From: UBA6244 sp963676875
GTDB taxonomy: Bacteria > Bacteroidota > Bacteroidia > Bacteroidales > F082
Assembly (NCBI GenBank): GCA_963676875.1
Contig: OY781436.1
Location: 3,224,001-3,288,000, forward strand
Reading direction: 5' to 3'
DNA length: 64,000 nucleotides
The notes under the pieces were generated by a model, which saw only the letters and a list, made by a program, of their open reading frames with translations, was not told where the DNA came from and did no database searches. The position numbers and the translations under genes were made by a program. Position 1 is the first letter of the stretch; each line of letters starts with the position of its first letter. Positions 25,005 to 33,832 of this stretch are shown piece by piece.

Positions 25005-26736
25005 ACAAACCCTGAGCATTTTTCTTTTCCTCCTCACCGGCCTGATAGCGCCCCTGAGTGTGTCAGCACAAGTTGATTATAATCATGATTTTGTGCCTCC
25101 TCTTGATATTCCGCTCTACCTAACAGGTACTTTTGGAGAACTACGAACCAACCATTTTCATGCGGGTATTGATATAAAGACTCAGGGAAGGGAAGGACTG
25201 AAGGTGAAATCCATCGACGATGGGTATGTGTCGCGCATAAAAATTTCGACAGGAGGTTATGGAAAGGCATTGTACATCACTCATCCCGGCGGTTATGTTT
25301 CGGTATACGGACACCTTCAAAGGTTTAATGATACCATTCAGGCATACATCAAAAAAGTTCAATACGATCGTGAGCGTTTTGAGGTAGAGGTTTATCCCGG
25401 TAAGGATGAAATAAAAGTGGGAAAAGGTGAAATTGTGGCCATGTCTGGAAACACCGGTGGATCCATGGGGCCACATCTGCATTTTGAAATCCGCGACGAA
25501 GCCACTCAACACCCCTTAAATCCTTTGCTTTTTAGTGCGATCAAAGTGAAGGATTTTTATCGCCCGAAAATTCTTGAAATGGCTGTTTATCCGGTTGACA
25601 GCAATTCATTTATCAATGGAGAACAGGATACGCTATTTTTGGAAGTGAACGGCTGGGGGGAACAGCACCGACTTAAACATCAATCGCCTATCTTCATACT
25701 AGGAAGGGTTTCGTTTGGGATACGCACCTACGATGTAATGAACGATTTACCCAATAAAAATGGAGTATTCGAGGTAAAACTAATGTCCGACAGTTCTCAA
25801 ATTTTTGGATTGAAGCAAAACAAACTATCCTTTGCTACTACCCGATACATTAATAGTTTGGTGGATTATGGAACGTTCATTAAAACAAAAAAGCGTTTCA
25901 TCAGAACACAAATTGATACCAATAACATGTTATTCAACTATCAGCAGGTGGCCAACAATGGCATTTTTCAGTTGAAGGATTCGTTGAATCATAACTTTAC
26001 ATGGCTGATTTCAGATGCTTACGGAAACCTGTCCAAACTTCCGTTTGAAGTAAGAAGCGATACCTCCCTTGTTTTACCGAAAAGAAAACAGATAAAAAAA
26101 ACGCCTTTTCACATTCGGGCAGACAGAGCTTATTCTATTATTACCGACGAGCTTCAAGTGGACTTTCCTGCCAACGCATTTTATCAGTCATTTTATTTTG
26201 ATTTTGAAGAGAAGGATTCTGACTCAGCACAATCGCAGACAATATATCGTTTGCACAACAACATGGTTCCGGTTCAAAAAAGATTCACTATCAGCATGTT
26301 GCCTGATAGCGGATTTCTTGAAAATGTTCCTCCTGACAAGGTTTACCTGGCTTATTCAGACGACGGAGATAATTTTTACTATAGTGGTGGAAGCATCACC
26401 ACCGGTAGAATGAAAGCGACTTCGCGCAGTTTGGGATACTATACCTTGATGGCGGATACGGTTCCTCCCACCATAGGAACGTTAAAAATACACAAGAGTA
26501 AAGGCAGTAAATTACCCACACGTTATCAGATAAAAATTGATGACAAGCAAAGTGGGATTGCAACCTATAGGGCTTTGCTCAACAACAAATGGGTGTTGAT
26601 GGAATACGAAACCAAAAAAGACCTGTTGTTTTACGAAGTAGACGAACGGTTGAAAAAAGGCGAGAATTCTTTTGAACTGGAGGTTACCGATCAAATGGGA
26701 AACAATGCCACTTACAAAACGATCATTACCCGATAG
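24997..26736 (+). CDS. Secreted M23 family metallopeptidase
   Basis: The protein of about 579 residues has a signal peptide (about 1-25, FLFLLTGLIAPLSVSA). The M23 domain follows at about 45-180, with NHFHAGIDIKTQG (first His and Asp zinc ligands), VYGHLQRFNDT and GPHLHFEIRDE (last His ligand). A long C-terminal part (about 185-579) looks like Ig-like beta domains (ARSLGYYTLMADTVPPTIGTL... and DKQSGIATYRALLNNKW). M23 enzymes cut peptidoglycan cross-links. The ATG at 24997 is preferred over the TTG at 24985. The upstream HAD gene overlaps by 8 bp. Confidence 0.93.
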   Translation: MRKQTLSIFLFLLTGLIAPLSVSAQVDYNHDFVPPLDIPLYLTGTFGELRTNHFHAGIDIKTQGREGLKVKSIDDGYVSRIKISTGGYGKALYITHPGGYVSVYGHLQRFNDTIQAYIKKVQYDRERFEVEVYPGKDEIKVGKGEIVAMSGNTGGSMGPHLHFEIRDEATQHPLNPLLFSAIKVKDFYRPKILEMAVYPVDSNSFINGEQDTLFLEVNGWGEQHRLKHQSPIFILGRVSFGIRTYDVMNDLPNKNGVFEVKLMSDSSQIFGLKQNKLSFATTRYINSLVDYGTFIKTKKRFIRTQIDTNNMLFNYQQVANNGIFQLKDSLNHNFTWLISDAYGNLSKLPFEVRSDTSLVLPKRKQIKKTPFHIRADRAYSIITDELQVDFPANAFYQSFYFDFEEKDSDSAQSQTIYRLHNNMVPVQKRFTISMLPDSGFLENVPPDKVYLAYSDDGDNFYYSGGSITTGRMKATSRSLGYYTLMADTVPPTIGTLKIHKSKGSKLPTRYQIKIDDKQSGIATYRALLNNKWVLMEYETKKDLLFYEVDERLKKGENSFELEVTDQMGNNATYKTIITR

Positions 26737-26745
26737 GCAATTCGA

Positions 26746-26814
26746 CTTATTTCATCCCTTGCATGATAGCATCAGCAGCACGATCCGACGCACCGCTGGA
26801 GCCTAATTTTTCAA
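26746..26814 (-). repeat. Copy of the last ~22 codons of lpxB
   Basis: These 69 bp match 27159-27227, the lpxB 3' end including its stop codon, at 67 of 69 positions; the differences are at 26757 and 26768. On the minus strand this copy reads EKLGSSGASDRAADAIM, then QGMK and a stop. It follows an unrelated upstream reading frame (CIAQKLSLEKLG). Confidence 0.85.
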
Positions 26815-27069
26815 GACTTAGTTTTTGGGCAATACACATAATACCAACCATATATTGTAGGCAGTTCTATTCTGGTTCCTATACTTAGGATTGTCAAGTG
26901 AGGGGGACGGGCAGGCGGTCAAAAAAGCAGCAGTTGTGTGTGAATGGGCAGCGTTTAGCCCTGTTTAGTTTGGCGCTTGTCGTTTGTATGCGCCAGCATA
27001 CACCCCAAAATTAGCAGGGCTTGACGCTGGTCAGAGCGGGCAGGGCATTTTTTTGACTTGACTTTTTTG

Positions 27070-27099
27070 TTTACTTTTTTTGTCAAGAAAAAAAGTAAA
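27070..27099. terminator. Hairpin with 12-bp arms
   Basis: TTTACTTTTTTT (27070-27081) and its exact complement at 27088-27099 flank the 6-nt loop GTCAAG. It follows lpxB on its strand, with A/T tracts on both sides. It could act as a bidirectional terminator or be part of a dispersed repeat. Confidence 0.5.
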
Positions 27100-27159
27100 A
27101 GCCACCCGGCTTGAGGGCATTTATTTTTCTATTTTACTATTCATCCCAACTGACACTTC

Positions 27160-28272
27160 TTATTTCATCACTTGCATGATCGCATCAGCAGCACGATCCG
27201 ACGCACCGCTGGAGCCTAATTTTTCAACCAACACATCATATTCGTCAAATAGTTTATTTCTGTATATTGTGTCAAATAGCAATTTATCCAATTGTTTTTT
27301 CAGGTTGTTCTCGTTCAGTTCGCCTTGAATGAGCTCCTTCACCACCTCCTTGTCCATAATCAGGTTCACCAGCGATATGTATTTGATATCCACAATTTTG
27401 CGGGCTATAAGGTAGCTCACCAGATTGCCTTTGTAACAAACCACTTCGGGAACTTTCAGCAAGGCTGTTTCGAGCGTAGCTGTTCCGGAAGTTACCAGTG
27501 CAGCATCCGAGGCTTTCAGAAGGCTGTGCATGTCGTTGAAAATAACATGCGCTTTTTTGCCCTCCATAACTGAATGATAATCATTAATATTCAGTGTGTT
27601 TACGCCTCCGATGACAAATTGATGTTCGGGATAATGAGGAACCATTTTAAGCATTTCCACCAACATTTTCGATACTTCCTGCTTACGGCTTCCCGGCAGA
27701 AGTGCGATGATGGGTTGCTGACTTAATCCATGCTTTGCTCTGAAATCATTCTGGTCGAGGGTCTTTTCATTTTGAATGACATCCAATAGCGGATGACCGA
27801 CAAAATCCACTTCAAAGTCGTATTTTTGATAAAAATCCTTTTCAAAAGGCAAGATTACTAGCATTTTATCGATAACTCTTTTGATGGTATGTACTCTGCT
27901 CTTTTTCCATGCCCACACTTGGGGAGAAATATAGTAAACCACCTTAATTCCTTTGTTATGAGCGAATTCTGCTACCCGAAGGTTGAATCCCGGATAGTCA
28001 ATCAGGATAAGCACATCGGGCTGAAAATTAAGGATGTCCTGTTTGCAAAACGACAGGTTGGAAAGGATGGTTTTTAAGTTGAAAAGTACTTCCACAAAAC
28101 CCATGAATGCCAAATCCTTGTAATGTTTAATTAATTTACCACCAACAAGTTGCATCCTGTCGCCACCCCAAAACCTGAATTCAGCCTCTTTATCCGATTT
28201 CAACAACGATTTCATGAGGTTGGCGCCATGTATATCTCCCGACGTTTCGCCGGCAATCAGATAGTACTTCAT
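27160..28272 (-). CDS. lpxB: Lipid-A-disaccharide synthase
   Basis: The 370-residue protein starts MKYYLIAGETSGDIHGANLM, the LpxB signature. Further family motifs are FWGGDRMQLVGG, DVLILIDYPGFNLRVAEFA, YYISPQVWAWKKSR, FVGHPLLDV and ALLPGSRKQEV, with DAALVTSGTATLETAL near the C terminus. LpxB condenses UDP-2,3-diacyl-GlcN with lipid X to make the lipid A disaccharide at the inner membrane. The ATG at 28272 is chosen over a TTG at 28275. It appears monocistronic. Confidence 0.97.
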   Translation of the reverse strand: MKYYLIAGETSGDIHGANLMKSLLKSDKEAEFRFWGGDRMQLVGGKLIKHYKDLAFMGFVEVLFNLKTILSNLSFCKQDILNFQPDVLILIDYPGFNLRVAEFAHNKGIKVVYYISPQVWAWKKSRVHTIKRVIDKMLVILPFEKDFYQKYDFEVDFVGHPLLDVIQNEKTLDQNDFRAKHGLSQQPIIALLPGSRKQEVSKMLVEMLKMVPHYPEHQFVIGGVNTLNINDYHSVMEGKKAHVIFNDMHSLLKASDAALVTSGTATLETALLKVPEVVCYKGNLVSYLIARKIVDIKYISLVNLIMDKEVVKELIQGELNENNLKKQLDKLLFDTIYRNKLFDEYDVLVEKLGSSGASDRAADAIMQVMK

Positions 28273-28294
28273 CAATGCTTTTTAAAATAAGCCA

Positions 28295-28302
28295 CAAAGA
28301 TA
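28295..28302 (-). promoter_or_regulatory. -7 promoter element TATCTTTG for lpxB
   Basis: This minus-strand TAnnTTTG match lies 22 bp before the ATG at 28272. Confidence 0.5.
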
Positions 28303-28363
28303 ATACATCTGCAGGTGCTTGTGGTCGGGGGAATAATTTCGTCTGAAAATTTTGTTTCAAAAC

Positions 28364-28393
28364 TTTGGAATGATAAAAAATGTAGTATCTTTG
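28364..28393 (+). promoter_or_regulatory. Promoter of the tRNA-Gln/rimP/nusA/infB operon
   Basis: TTTG at 28364-28367 and TATCTTTG at 28386-28393 match the Bacteroidota -33 TTTG and -7 TAnnTTTG elements with an 18-bp spacer. The tRNA begins 9 bp later. This is the best complete promoter seen in the window. Confidence 0.65.
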
Positions 28394-28402
28394 CGCCCCG
28401 AA

Positions 28403-28473
28403 TGTCCGATGGTGTAATGGTAGCACTGCAGATTTTGATTCTGCCTGTCAAGGTTCGAATCCTTGTCGGACAA
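28403..28473 (+). tRNA. tRNA-Gln (anticodon TTG)
   Basis: The acceptor stem TGTCCGA (28403-28409) pairs fully with TCGGACA (28466-28472), followed by the discriminator A. The anticodon stem GCAGA/TCTGC encloses the 7-nt loop TTTTGAT with anticodon TTG, so it reads CAA for Gln. The T-arm is CAAGG-TTCGAAT-CCTTG. CCA is not encoded. It is followed 50 bp later by the rimP start with no terminator between, so a joint transcript that is later cut is likely. Confidence 0.95.
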
Positions 28474-28523
28474 CGATTGAAGAAATGATGTGTGAGGGGA
28501 CGACAGTCCCCTCTTTTTATAGG

Positions 28524-28985
28524 ATGATAAAAAAAGAAAAAATACTTGCTTTAGCTTCTGAGATACTCGAAGGAACCGACCGATTTGTGGTGGAGGTAAA
28601 TACCAATGCTGAAAACCGGATCTTGGTGTTCATCGATAGTGATAGCAGTGTTACTATCGATCATTGCATCGAATTAAGTCGCCATATTGAAAAGAGCCTC
28701 GATCGTGAAACGGAAGATTTCGAACTCAATGTAAGTTCCTCGGGCGTAGGTCAGCCGTTTACCATGTTGCGTCAATATCAAAAGTACGTGGGTAAGGCCA
28801 TCCAGGTAAAGCTGGAGGACGGATCGCAGAAAAAGGGCATCTTGCATTCGGTGTCAGAAACTCAGATTGCCTTTTTTGAGCAGGCAAAGAATAAAAATAA
28901 AAAAAGTAAAAAGATTGAGGCCGGAGAGCTTATTACCCTGCCCATGACCTCAGTCTTGGAAACTAAAGGAATTGTAAATTTTTAA
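28524..28985 (+). CDS. rimP: Ribosome maturation factor RimP
   Basis: The protein of about 153 residues starts MIKKEKILALASEILEGTDRF. The RimP N-terminal alpha/beta domain is marked by VFIDSDSSVTIDHCIELSRHIEKSLD and FELNVSSSGVGQPF, with the family's S-S-x-G motif. The C-terminal SH3-like domain (about 85-153) begins at YVGKAIQVKL. RimP helps assemble the 30S subunit. The frame is open upstream to 28485, but the ATG at 28524 aligns with the family. It lies directly before nusA and infB, the standard arrangement. Confidence 0.95.
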   Translation: MIKKEKILALASEILEGTDRFVVEVNTNAENRILVFIDSDSSVTIDHCIELSRHIEKSLDRETEDFELNVSSSGVGQPFTMLRQYQKYVGKAIQVKLEDGSQKKGILHSVSETQIAFFEQAKNKNKKSKKIEAGELITLPMTSVLETKGIVNF

Positions 28986-29006
28986 CAGACAGTAAATTAT
29001 TTCGCA

Positions 29007-30242
29007 ATGGATAACATGAACCTTGTTGAAACTTTTTCGGAGTTTAAGGAATTTAAAAACATTGACCGTGAAACTATGATGCGCATTCTTGAAGATGTGT
29101 TTCACAGTATGCTTACCAAAAAATTCGGTCCCGACAGCAACTTCGATATCATTGTCAATATTGACAAGGGCGATCTTGAAATTTGGCATTATAGAGCCAT
29201 TGTTGAAGATGGAGAAGTGGAAGACGAAAATCTGCAAATAGCCATTTCCGATGCGCTAAAGGTAGAGCCCGATTTTGAAGTGGGCGAAGATTTCTCCGAA
29301 CAGATTTGGCTGAAGGATTTTGGTCGTCGTGAGGTGCTTTCCATTCGCCAAAATTTGGTTTCCCGTATTTTAGATTACGAAAAGGATAATGTTTTCCGCA
29401 AATACAAGGAAAAAGTAGGTGATATCGTTACAGGCGAAGTGTATCAGGTCTGGAAAAAGGAAATTCTGGTACTGGACGACGAAGGTATTGAGTTGTTGCT
29501 TCCAAAATCTGAACAAATTCCTTCCGACTATTACCGCAAAGGCGATTCCATTCGTGCGGTAGTTTCCAAAGTGGATATGCGCAACAACACGCCGGCCATT
29601 ATTCTTTCACGTACTTCTCCTGTTTTCCTCGAACGTTTGTTCGAAGCAGAAGTGCCTGAGGTTTACGACGGTTTGATTACCATCAAGAAAATCGACCGTG
29701 TTCCCGGCGAACGTGCCAAAATTGCCGTTGAATCATACGACGACCGCATCGACCCGGTGGGCGCATGTGTAGGTATGAAAGGATCGCGTATTCATGGAAT
29801 TGTCCGTGAACTGAAAAACGAAAATATAGATGTGATTAACTTCACCAGCAACAAAACTTTGTTTATTCAAAGGGCTTTGTCGCCGGCGAAAATCACTTCC
29901 ATCAAAATAGATGAAGAAACCAAAAGAGCCGAAGTGTACATGAAACCCGACCAGGTTTCGTTGGCCATCGGAAAAGGAGGTTACAACATCAAGCTGGCAG
30001 GTAAACTCACCGGTTACGAAATTGATGTGTATCGCGATAGCGACACCGATAGTGAAGATGTGGACCTCATGGAATTCAACGACGAAATCGATCAATGGAT
30101 CATCGACGAACTGAAAACCATTGGTTGCGATACTGCTAAGAGTGTGCTCGAACTCGACAAGGAAGAACTTGTCAACAGAACTGACCTGGAAGAAGAAACC
30201 ATTCAGGAAGTGCTGCGCATTCTCAGGGCTGAATTTGAATAA
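29007..30242 (+). CDS. nusA: Transcription termination/antitermination factor NusA
   Basis: The 411-residue protein has the NusA N-terminal RNA-polymerase-binding domain (about 1-125). The S1 domain follows at about 130-200 (GDIVTGEVYQVWKKEILVLDDEG), then two KH domains (GACVGMKGSRIHGIVREL at about 250-268 and LAIGKGGYNIKLAGKLTG at about 320-338). A short helix-hairpin-helix tail ends the protein (LDKEELVNRTDLEEETIQEVLRIL). It lacks the acidic C-terminal repeats of E. coli NusA, as is usual in Bacteroidota. It lies 21 bp after rimP and 56 bp before infB. Confidence 0.97.
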   Translation: MDNMNLVETFSEFKEFKNIDRETMMRILEDVFHSMLTKKFGPDSNFDIIVNIDKGDLEIWHYRAIVEDGEVEDENLQIAISDALKVEPDFEVGEDFSEQIWLKDFGRREVLSIRQNLVSRILDYEKDNVFRKYKEKVGDIVTGEVYQVWKKEILVLDDEGIELLLPKSEQIPSDYYRKGDSIRAVVSKVDMRNNTPAIILSRTSPVFLERLFEAEVPEVYDGLITIKKIDRVPGERAKIAVESYDDRIDPVGACVGMKGSRIHGIVRELKNENIDVINFTSNKTLFIQRALSPAKITSIKIDEETKRAEVYMKPDQVSLAIGKGGYNIKLAGKLTGYEIDVYRDSDTDSEDVDLMEFNDEIDQWIIDELKTIGCDTAKSVLELDKEELVNRTDLEEETIQEVLRILRAEFE

Positions 30243-30298
30243 GCCTTTGGCAGGTAACAATTTGAGAATTAATTTGAGCGTTTATAAACAACAACAAT

Positions 30299-33200
30299 AT
30301 GTCAGAAGCATCTAAGGTAGTAAGATTAAGTAAGGCCGCCCGCGAATTTAACATCAGTATCGACTCGGTGATTGAATTCTTGGGAAAAAACGGCTTTGCC
30401 ATCGACCGTAATCCCAATACCAAGCTTGATCCTCAAATGTATGAGCTTCTTTTCAACGAGTTTCAGGAAGAGAAACACGTGAAGGAGGTCTCTAAACAAA
30501 AAGGACTCGAGTTCGTTGGTAAACAAAGTATTTCCATTGAGAAAGCTGTTGCCAAAGAGGAGAAAAAGCAAGAAGAAGCTCCTGCTGAAGAGGAAGTTAT
30601 CATCAAAAATACAGGCGTAGAGTACTTCAAAAGAACCATGAAAAACGTAGCTTCCACAGCTGCTGAAAGATTGGCTGCTCAGGATGTGCCCAAAAAAGAG
30701 GATGAAAAGCCTGCTGCACCTGCAGCAAAAGAAGAGAAAGTAACTCCTGCTAAGGAAGTGGCTCCTGTTCCTGAAGAAAAAGTGGTTGATGAGCCTGTTG
30801 CCCGTGAAGAGAAATCTGTTGAGAAAGAGGCTGCGCCAGAAACTCCTGCTCAACCCGAAGTAGAACCAATCAAGGAAAAGGTGACAGAACAGCCTTCTGC
30901 TGAAGAGAAAGCTGATCAAAAAGAAGAATCCCTTTCTGAGGAAAAGATTGTTGCTGAAGTTGCCGAAACTCCGAATAAACCAGAAGTGGTTGAAAATAAG
31001 GAGGTTGTTGAAACGGAACCCGAATCTTCAACCCAAAAGGAAGTGCCTGCAAAGCAGGAAACTCCTGTTGATGAGGTGCCTGAGGAAGTAATTGAAGCGG
31101 AAGAAGATGAATCCAAGGGTGTTCCAAAAGTATTGGGTAAAATTGATTTGGCAAGTCTGAATCAATTGACGCGTCCAAAGAAAAAGACCAAGGCAGAAAA
31201 GAAAAAAGAAGCTGCCGAAAAGAATAAAACCATTGAGCAACCTAAGAAGAAGGAGGCTCGTCACGATCGTCATACAGAGACATCAAAGGAAACAAAAAAA
31301 GAGAGCAAGGAAAAGCCTGTTGAAAAACCAAAGGAAAAACCTTTGACCAAAGAAACAGCTCCAGCCACTGACACCAAAAAAATCAGCGAGAAGGTTGCCG
31401 AGAAACCCAAAGAAAAGTCAGGTGAAAAATCAATGGAAAGTACACCTGAGAATTTCATGAAAACGAAGTTCGAAAAGCTTAGCGGACCTGTAATTCTCGA
31501 CAAAATTGACTTGCCCGTGGAGCACAAGCGCAAAAAGGGACAGCCCGTTGCGACCTCAAGCGATGATGCCTCCAAGAAAAAGAAAAGAAAACGTATCAAG
31601 GTGAAACCACAGGGTGATGGTGACACCAAAACTACCGGTCAAAACCGTGGCGATAATCGAACACATGGTGACCGATCGAAGGATGGCCAAAAGAAAAAAT
31701 TTGGATCCAAGGACAATTCTAAGCGTCCGGTACTCAAAGCCGAACCTTCAGACGAGGAAATCCAAAAGAAAATTAAAGATACTTTGGCTCGTCTGGCTCC
31801 TGCAGGAAAGTCCAAGTCGGCCAAATACAGAAAACAAAAACGTGAACATGTTTCGCAAAATATTGCAGATGAAATGGAACGTCAGGAGCAGGAAAAATCG
31901 ATCCTGAAAGTTACTGAGTTTCTCACTGCCAATGAGTTGTCCAACATGATGAATGTTGGTGTTACCGAAATTATCACCACCTGTATGCAGTTGGGTATGT
32001 TCGTCTCCATCAACCAGCGTTTGGACGCCGAAACCATCGCTTTGGTAGCCGAAGAGTTTGGTTTTAAAATTGAATTTGTGGGGGTGGATGATGCTGATAT
32101 GGTAGAAATCGACGATGTTGAAGACGATCCGGCAGACTTGATTGAAAGGGCACCTATTGTTACGGTTATGGGTCACGTTGACCATGGTAAAACCAAATTG
32201 CTCGACTACATTCGTAAGGCCAACGTGGTTGCCGGTGAGGCCGGCGGTATTACCCAGCACATTGGAGCATACGAGGTAACAACCGACAGTGGTAAAAAAG
32301 TCACCTTCCTCGATACACCTGGTCACGAAGCCTTTACGGCCATGCGTGCTCGTGGAGCCAAAGTTACCGATATTGCCATCATCGTAATTGCCGCTGACGA
32401 TAGCGTGATGCCTCAAACCCGCGAGGCTATCAACCACGCTCAGGCAGCGGGAGTTCCCATCGTGTTTGCATTCAATAAAATGGATAAGCCGGGTGTAACC
32501 TCTGATAAAATAAAGGAACAATTGGCCAACATGAATATTCTGGTGGAAGAATGGGGAGGAAAGTTCCAATCACAAGAAATTTCAGCTATCACAGGCATGG
32601 GAATTTCAGATTTATTGGAAAAGGTACTCCTTGAAGCCGAAATTCTTGAATTGAAAGCCAACCCCAATAAACCCGGACGCGGTACAGTTATTGAAGCCTC
32701 CCTCGATAAGGGTCGCGGATTTCTGGCCACTGTTTTGGTACAGGACGGAACCATGAGCAAAGGAGATGTACTCCTTGCAGGACCTGTTTATGGAAAGGTA
32801 AAAGCTATGTTTAACGAACGCAATAAGCCTGTTAAATCTGCCGGGCCCGCGGTTCCCGTGTTGTTGCTTGGTTTAACCTCAGCCCCTCAGGCCGGAGATA
32901 TCTTTAATGTGATGACTGATGAAAAAGAAGCCAAGAATTTGGCCTCCAAACGTCAGCAACTCCTTCGCGAACAGAGTTTGCGTACACAAAAACATATTAC
33001 ACTGGATGAAATCGGTCGCAGGATTGCTATTGGCGACTTTAAAGAGCTCAACGTGATTGTAAAAGGTGACGTGGATGGTTCGGTGGAAGCGCTTTCAGAT
33101 GCCCTGCTCAAACTGTCAACCAGAGAAGTTCAGGTAAACGTAATTCATAAAGCTGTGGGTGCTATCACTGAGTCAGACGTTATGTTGGCTTCAGCATCGG

Positions 33201-33646
33201 ATGCCATTATCATCGGCTTCCAGGTACGTCCCTCAAGTCAGGCCCGTCGTTTGTCCGAAAAAGAGCAAATCGATATCCGATTGTATTCCATTATCTATCA
33301 GGCTACCGAAGAGCTAAAAACGGCCATCGAAGGTATGTTGAGTCCGAAAATGGAAGAGAAAATTGTTTGTAACGTGGAAGTTCGCGATACTTTCCATATT
33401 ACCAAAGTGGGAACCATTGCCGGATGTTTTGTGCTTGATGGAAAAATTACCCGTCAAACCAAAATCCGTATCATCCGCGATGGAATCGTGGTGCACACCG
33501 GAAAACTTGGTTCGCTCAAACGCTTTAAGGATGATGTAAAAGAAGTGTCGGCCAACTACGAGTGTGGTTTGAACATTGAAAATTACAACGACGTAAAAAT
33601 TGGAGACATCATCGAAGGCTATGTTATAGAGGAAGTGGCTCGTTAA
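30299..33646 (+). CDS. infB: Translation initiation factor IF-2
   Basis: At 1115 residues this is longer than most IF-2 proteins because of the N-terminal half. Residues 1-50 form the IF2_N-type helix domain. Residues about 80-520 are a low-complexity linker rich in Lys, Glu, Pro and Ala. A second IF2_N-like domain follows (about 535-590, LTANELSNMMNVGVTEIITTCMQLGM). The G domain carries VMGHVDHGKTKLLDYI, DTPGHEAF and FNKMDKPG, and the C-terminal C1/C2 domains follow. It delivers initiator tRNA to the ribosome. A hairpin with a U-tract ends the operon at 33711-33746. Confidence 0.97.
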   Translation: MSEASKVVRLSKAAREFNISIDSVIEFLGKNGFAIDRNPNTKLDPQMYELLFNEFQEEKHVKEVSKQKGLEFVGKQSISIEKAVAKEEKKQEEAPAEEEVIIKNTGVEYFKRTMKNVASTAAERLAAQDVPKKEDEKPAAPAAKEEKVTPAKEVAPVPEEKVVDEPVAREEKSVEKEAAPETPAQPEVEPIKEKVTEQPSAEEKADQKEESLSEEKIVAEVAETPNKPEVVENKEVVETEPESSTQKEVPAKQETPVDEVPEEVIEAEEDESKGVPKVLGKIDLASLNQLTRPKKKTKAEKKKEAAEKNKTIEQPKKKEARHDRHTETSKETKKESKEKPVEKPKEKPLTKETAPATDTKKISEKVAEKPKEKSGEKSMESTPENFMKTKFEKLSGPVILDKIDLPVEHKRKKGQPVATSSDDASKKKKRKRIKVKPQGDGDTKTTGQNRGDNRTHGDRSKDGQKKKFGSKDNSKRPVLKAEPSDEEIQKKIKDTLARLAPAGKSKSAKYRKQKREHVSQNIADEMERQEQEKSILKVTEFLTANELSNMMNVGVTEIITTCMQLGMFVSINQRLDAETIALVAEEFGFKIEFVGVDDADMVEIDDVEDDPADLIERAPIVTVMGHVDHGKTKLLDYIRKANVVAGEAGGITQHIGAYEVTTDSGKKVTFLDTPGHEAFTAMRARGAKVTDIAIIVIAADDSVMPQTREAINHAQAAGVPIVFAFNKMDKPGVTSDKIKEQLANMNILVEEWGGKFQSQEISAITGMGISDLLEKVLLEAEILELKANPNKPGRGTVIEASLDKGRGFLATVLVQDGTMSKGDVLLAGPVYGKVKAMFNERNKPVKSAGPAVPVLLLGLTSAPQAGDIFNVMTDEKEAKNLASKRQQLLREQSLRTQKHITLDEIGRRIAIGDFKELNVIVKGDVDGSVEALSDALLKLSTREVQVNVIHKAVGAITESDVMLASASDAIIIGFQVRPSSQARRLSEKEQIDIRLYSIIYQATEELKTAIEGMLSPKMEEKIVCNVEVRDTFHITKVGTIAGCFVLDGKITRQTKIRIIRDGIVVHTGKLGSLKRFKDDVKEVSANYECGLNIENYNDVKIGDIIEGYVIEEVAR

Positions 33647-33710
33647 TAGTAAGTTGATGAGTTTGCGAAGCAGTTGTAAATGCTGCCTTGAACGCATAAA
33701 TTAATAACTT

Positions 33711-33746
33711 AAAGAAGGCTGTTTAGTTTTAAGCAGCTTTCTTTTT
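33711..33746 (+). terminator. Rho-independent terminator of the infB operon
   Basis: AAAGAAGGCTG (33711-33721) pairs, with one G-U, with CAGCTTTCTTT (33734-33744), followed by T residues. The loop is about 12 nt. Confidence 0.6.
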
Positions 33747-33803
33747 CATTTAGTGAACAATTGGAATTAAGAAATTTTAGGAAGTCAAATCAATTTATTC
33801 TGT

Positions 33804-33811
33804 TATTTTTG
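33804..33811 (+). promoter_or_regulatory. -7 promoter element TATTTTTG for the carbonic anhydrase gene
   Basis: This TAnnTTTG match lies 21 bp before the ATG at 33833 and inside the longer open frame starting at 33761. It supports the later start. Confidence 0.5.
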
Positions 33812-33832
33812 TTCGTAATATTAACTAAAACA

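Larger units (their letters stand above)
26737..27159. other. Intergenic region with a partial copy of the lpxB 3' end and a 12-bp-arm hairpin
   Basis: The first part (26746-26814) repeats the end of lpxB. The middle (26815-27060) has no recognised gene. A hairpin lies at 27070-27099. The whole looks like an inserted segment between two copies of the lpxB 3' end. Confidence 0.65.

Noticed and set aside
31748..32569. 273-residue minus-strand frame opposite infB
   Set aside because: It is antisense to the IF-2 G domain and has no domain of its own.
33761..33832. Longer N terminus for the carbonic anhydrase
   Set aside because: The start at 33761 lies upstream of the -7 element at 33804 and would put the lipoprotein signal internal; the ATG at 33833 gives a proper lipobox.
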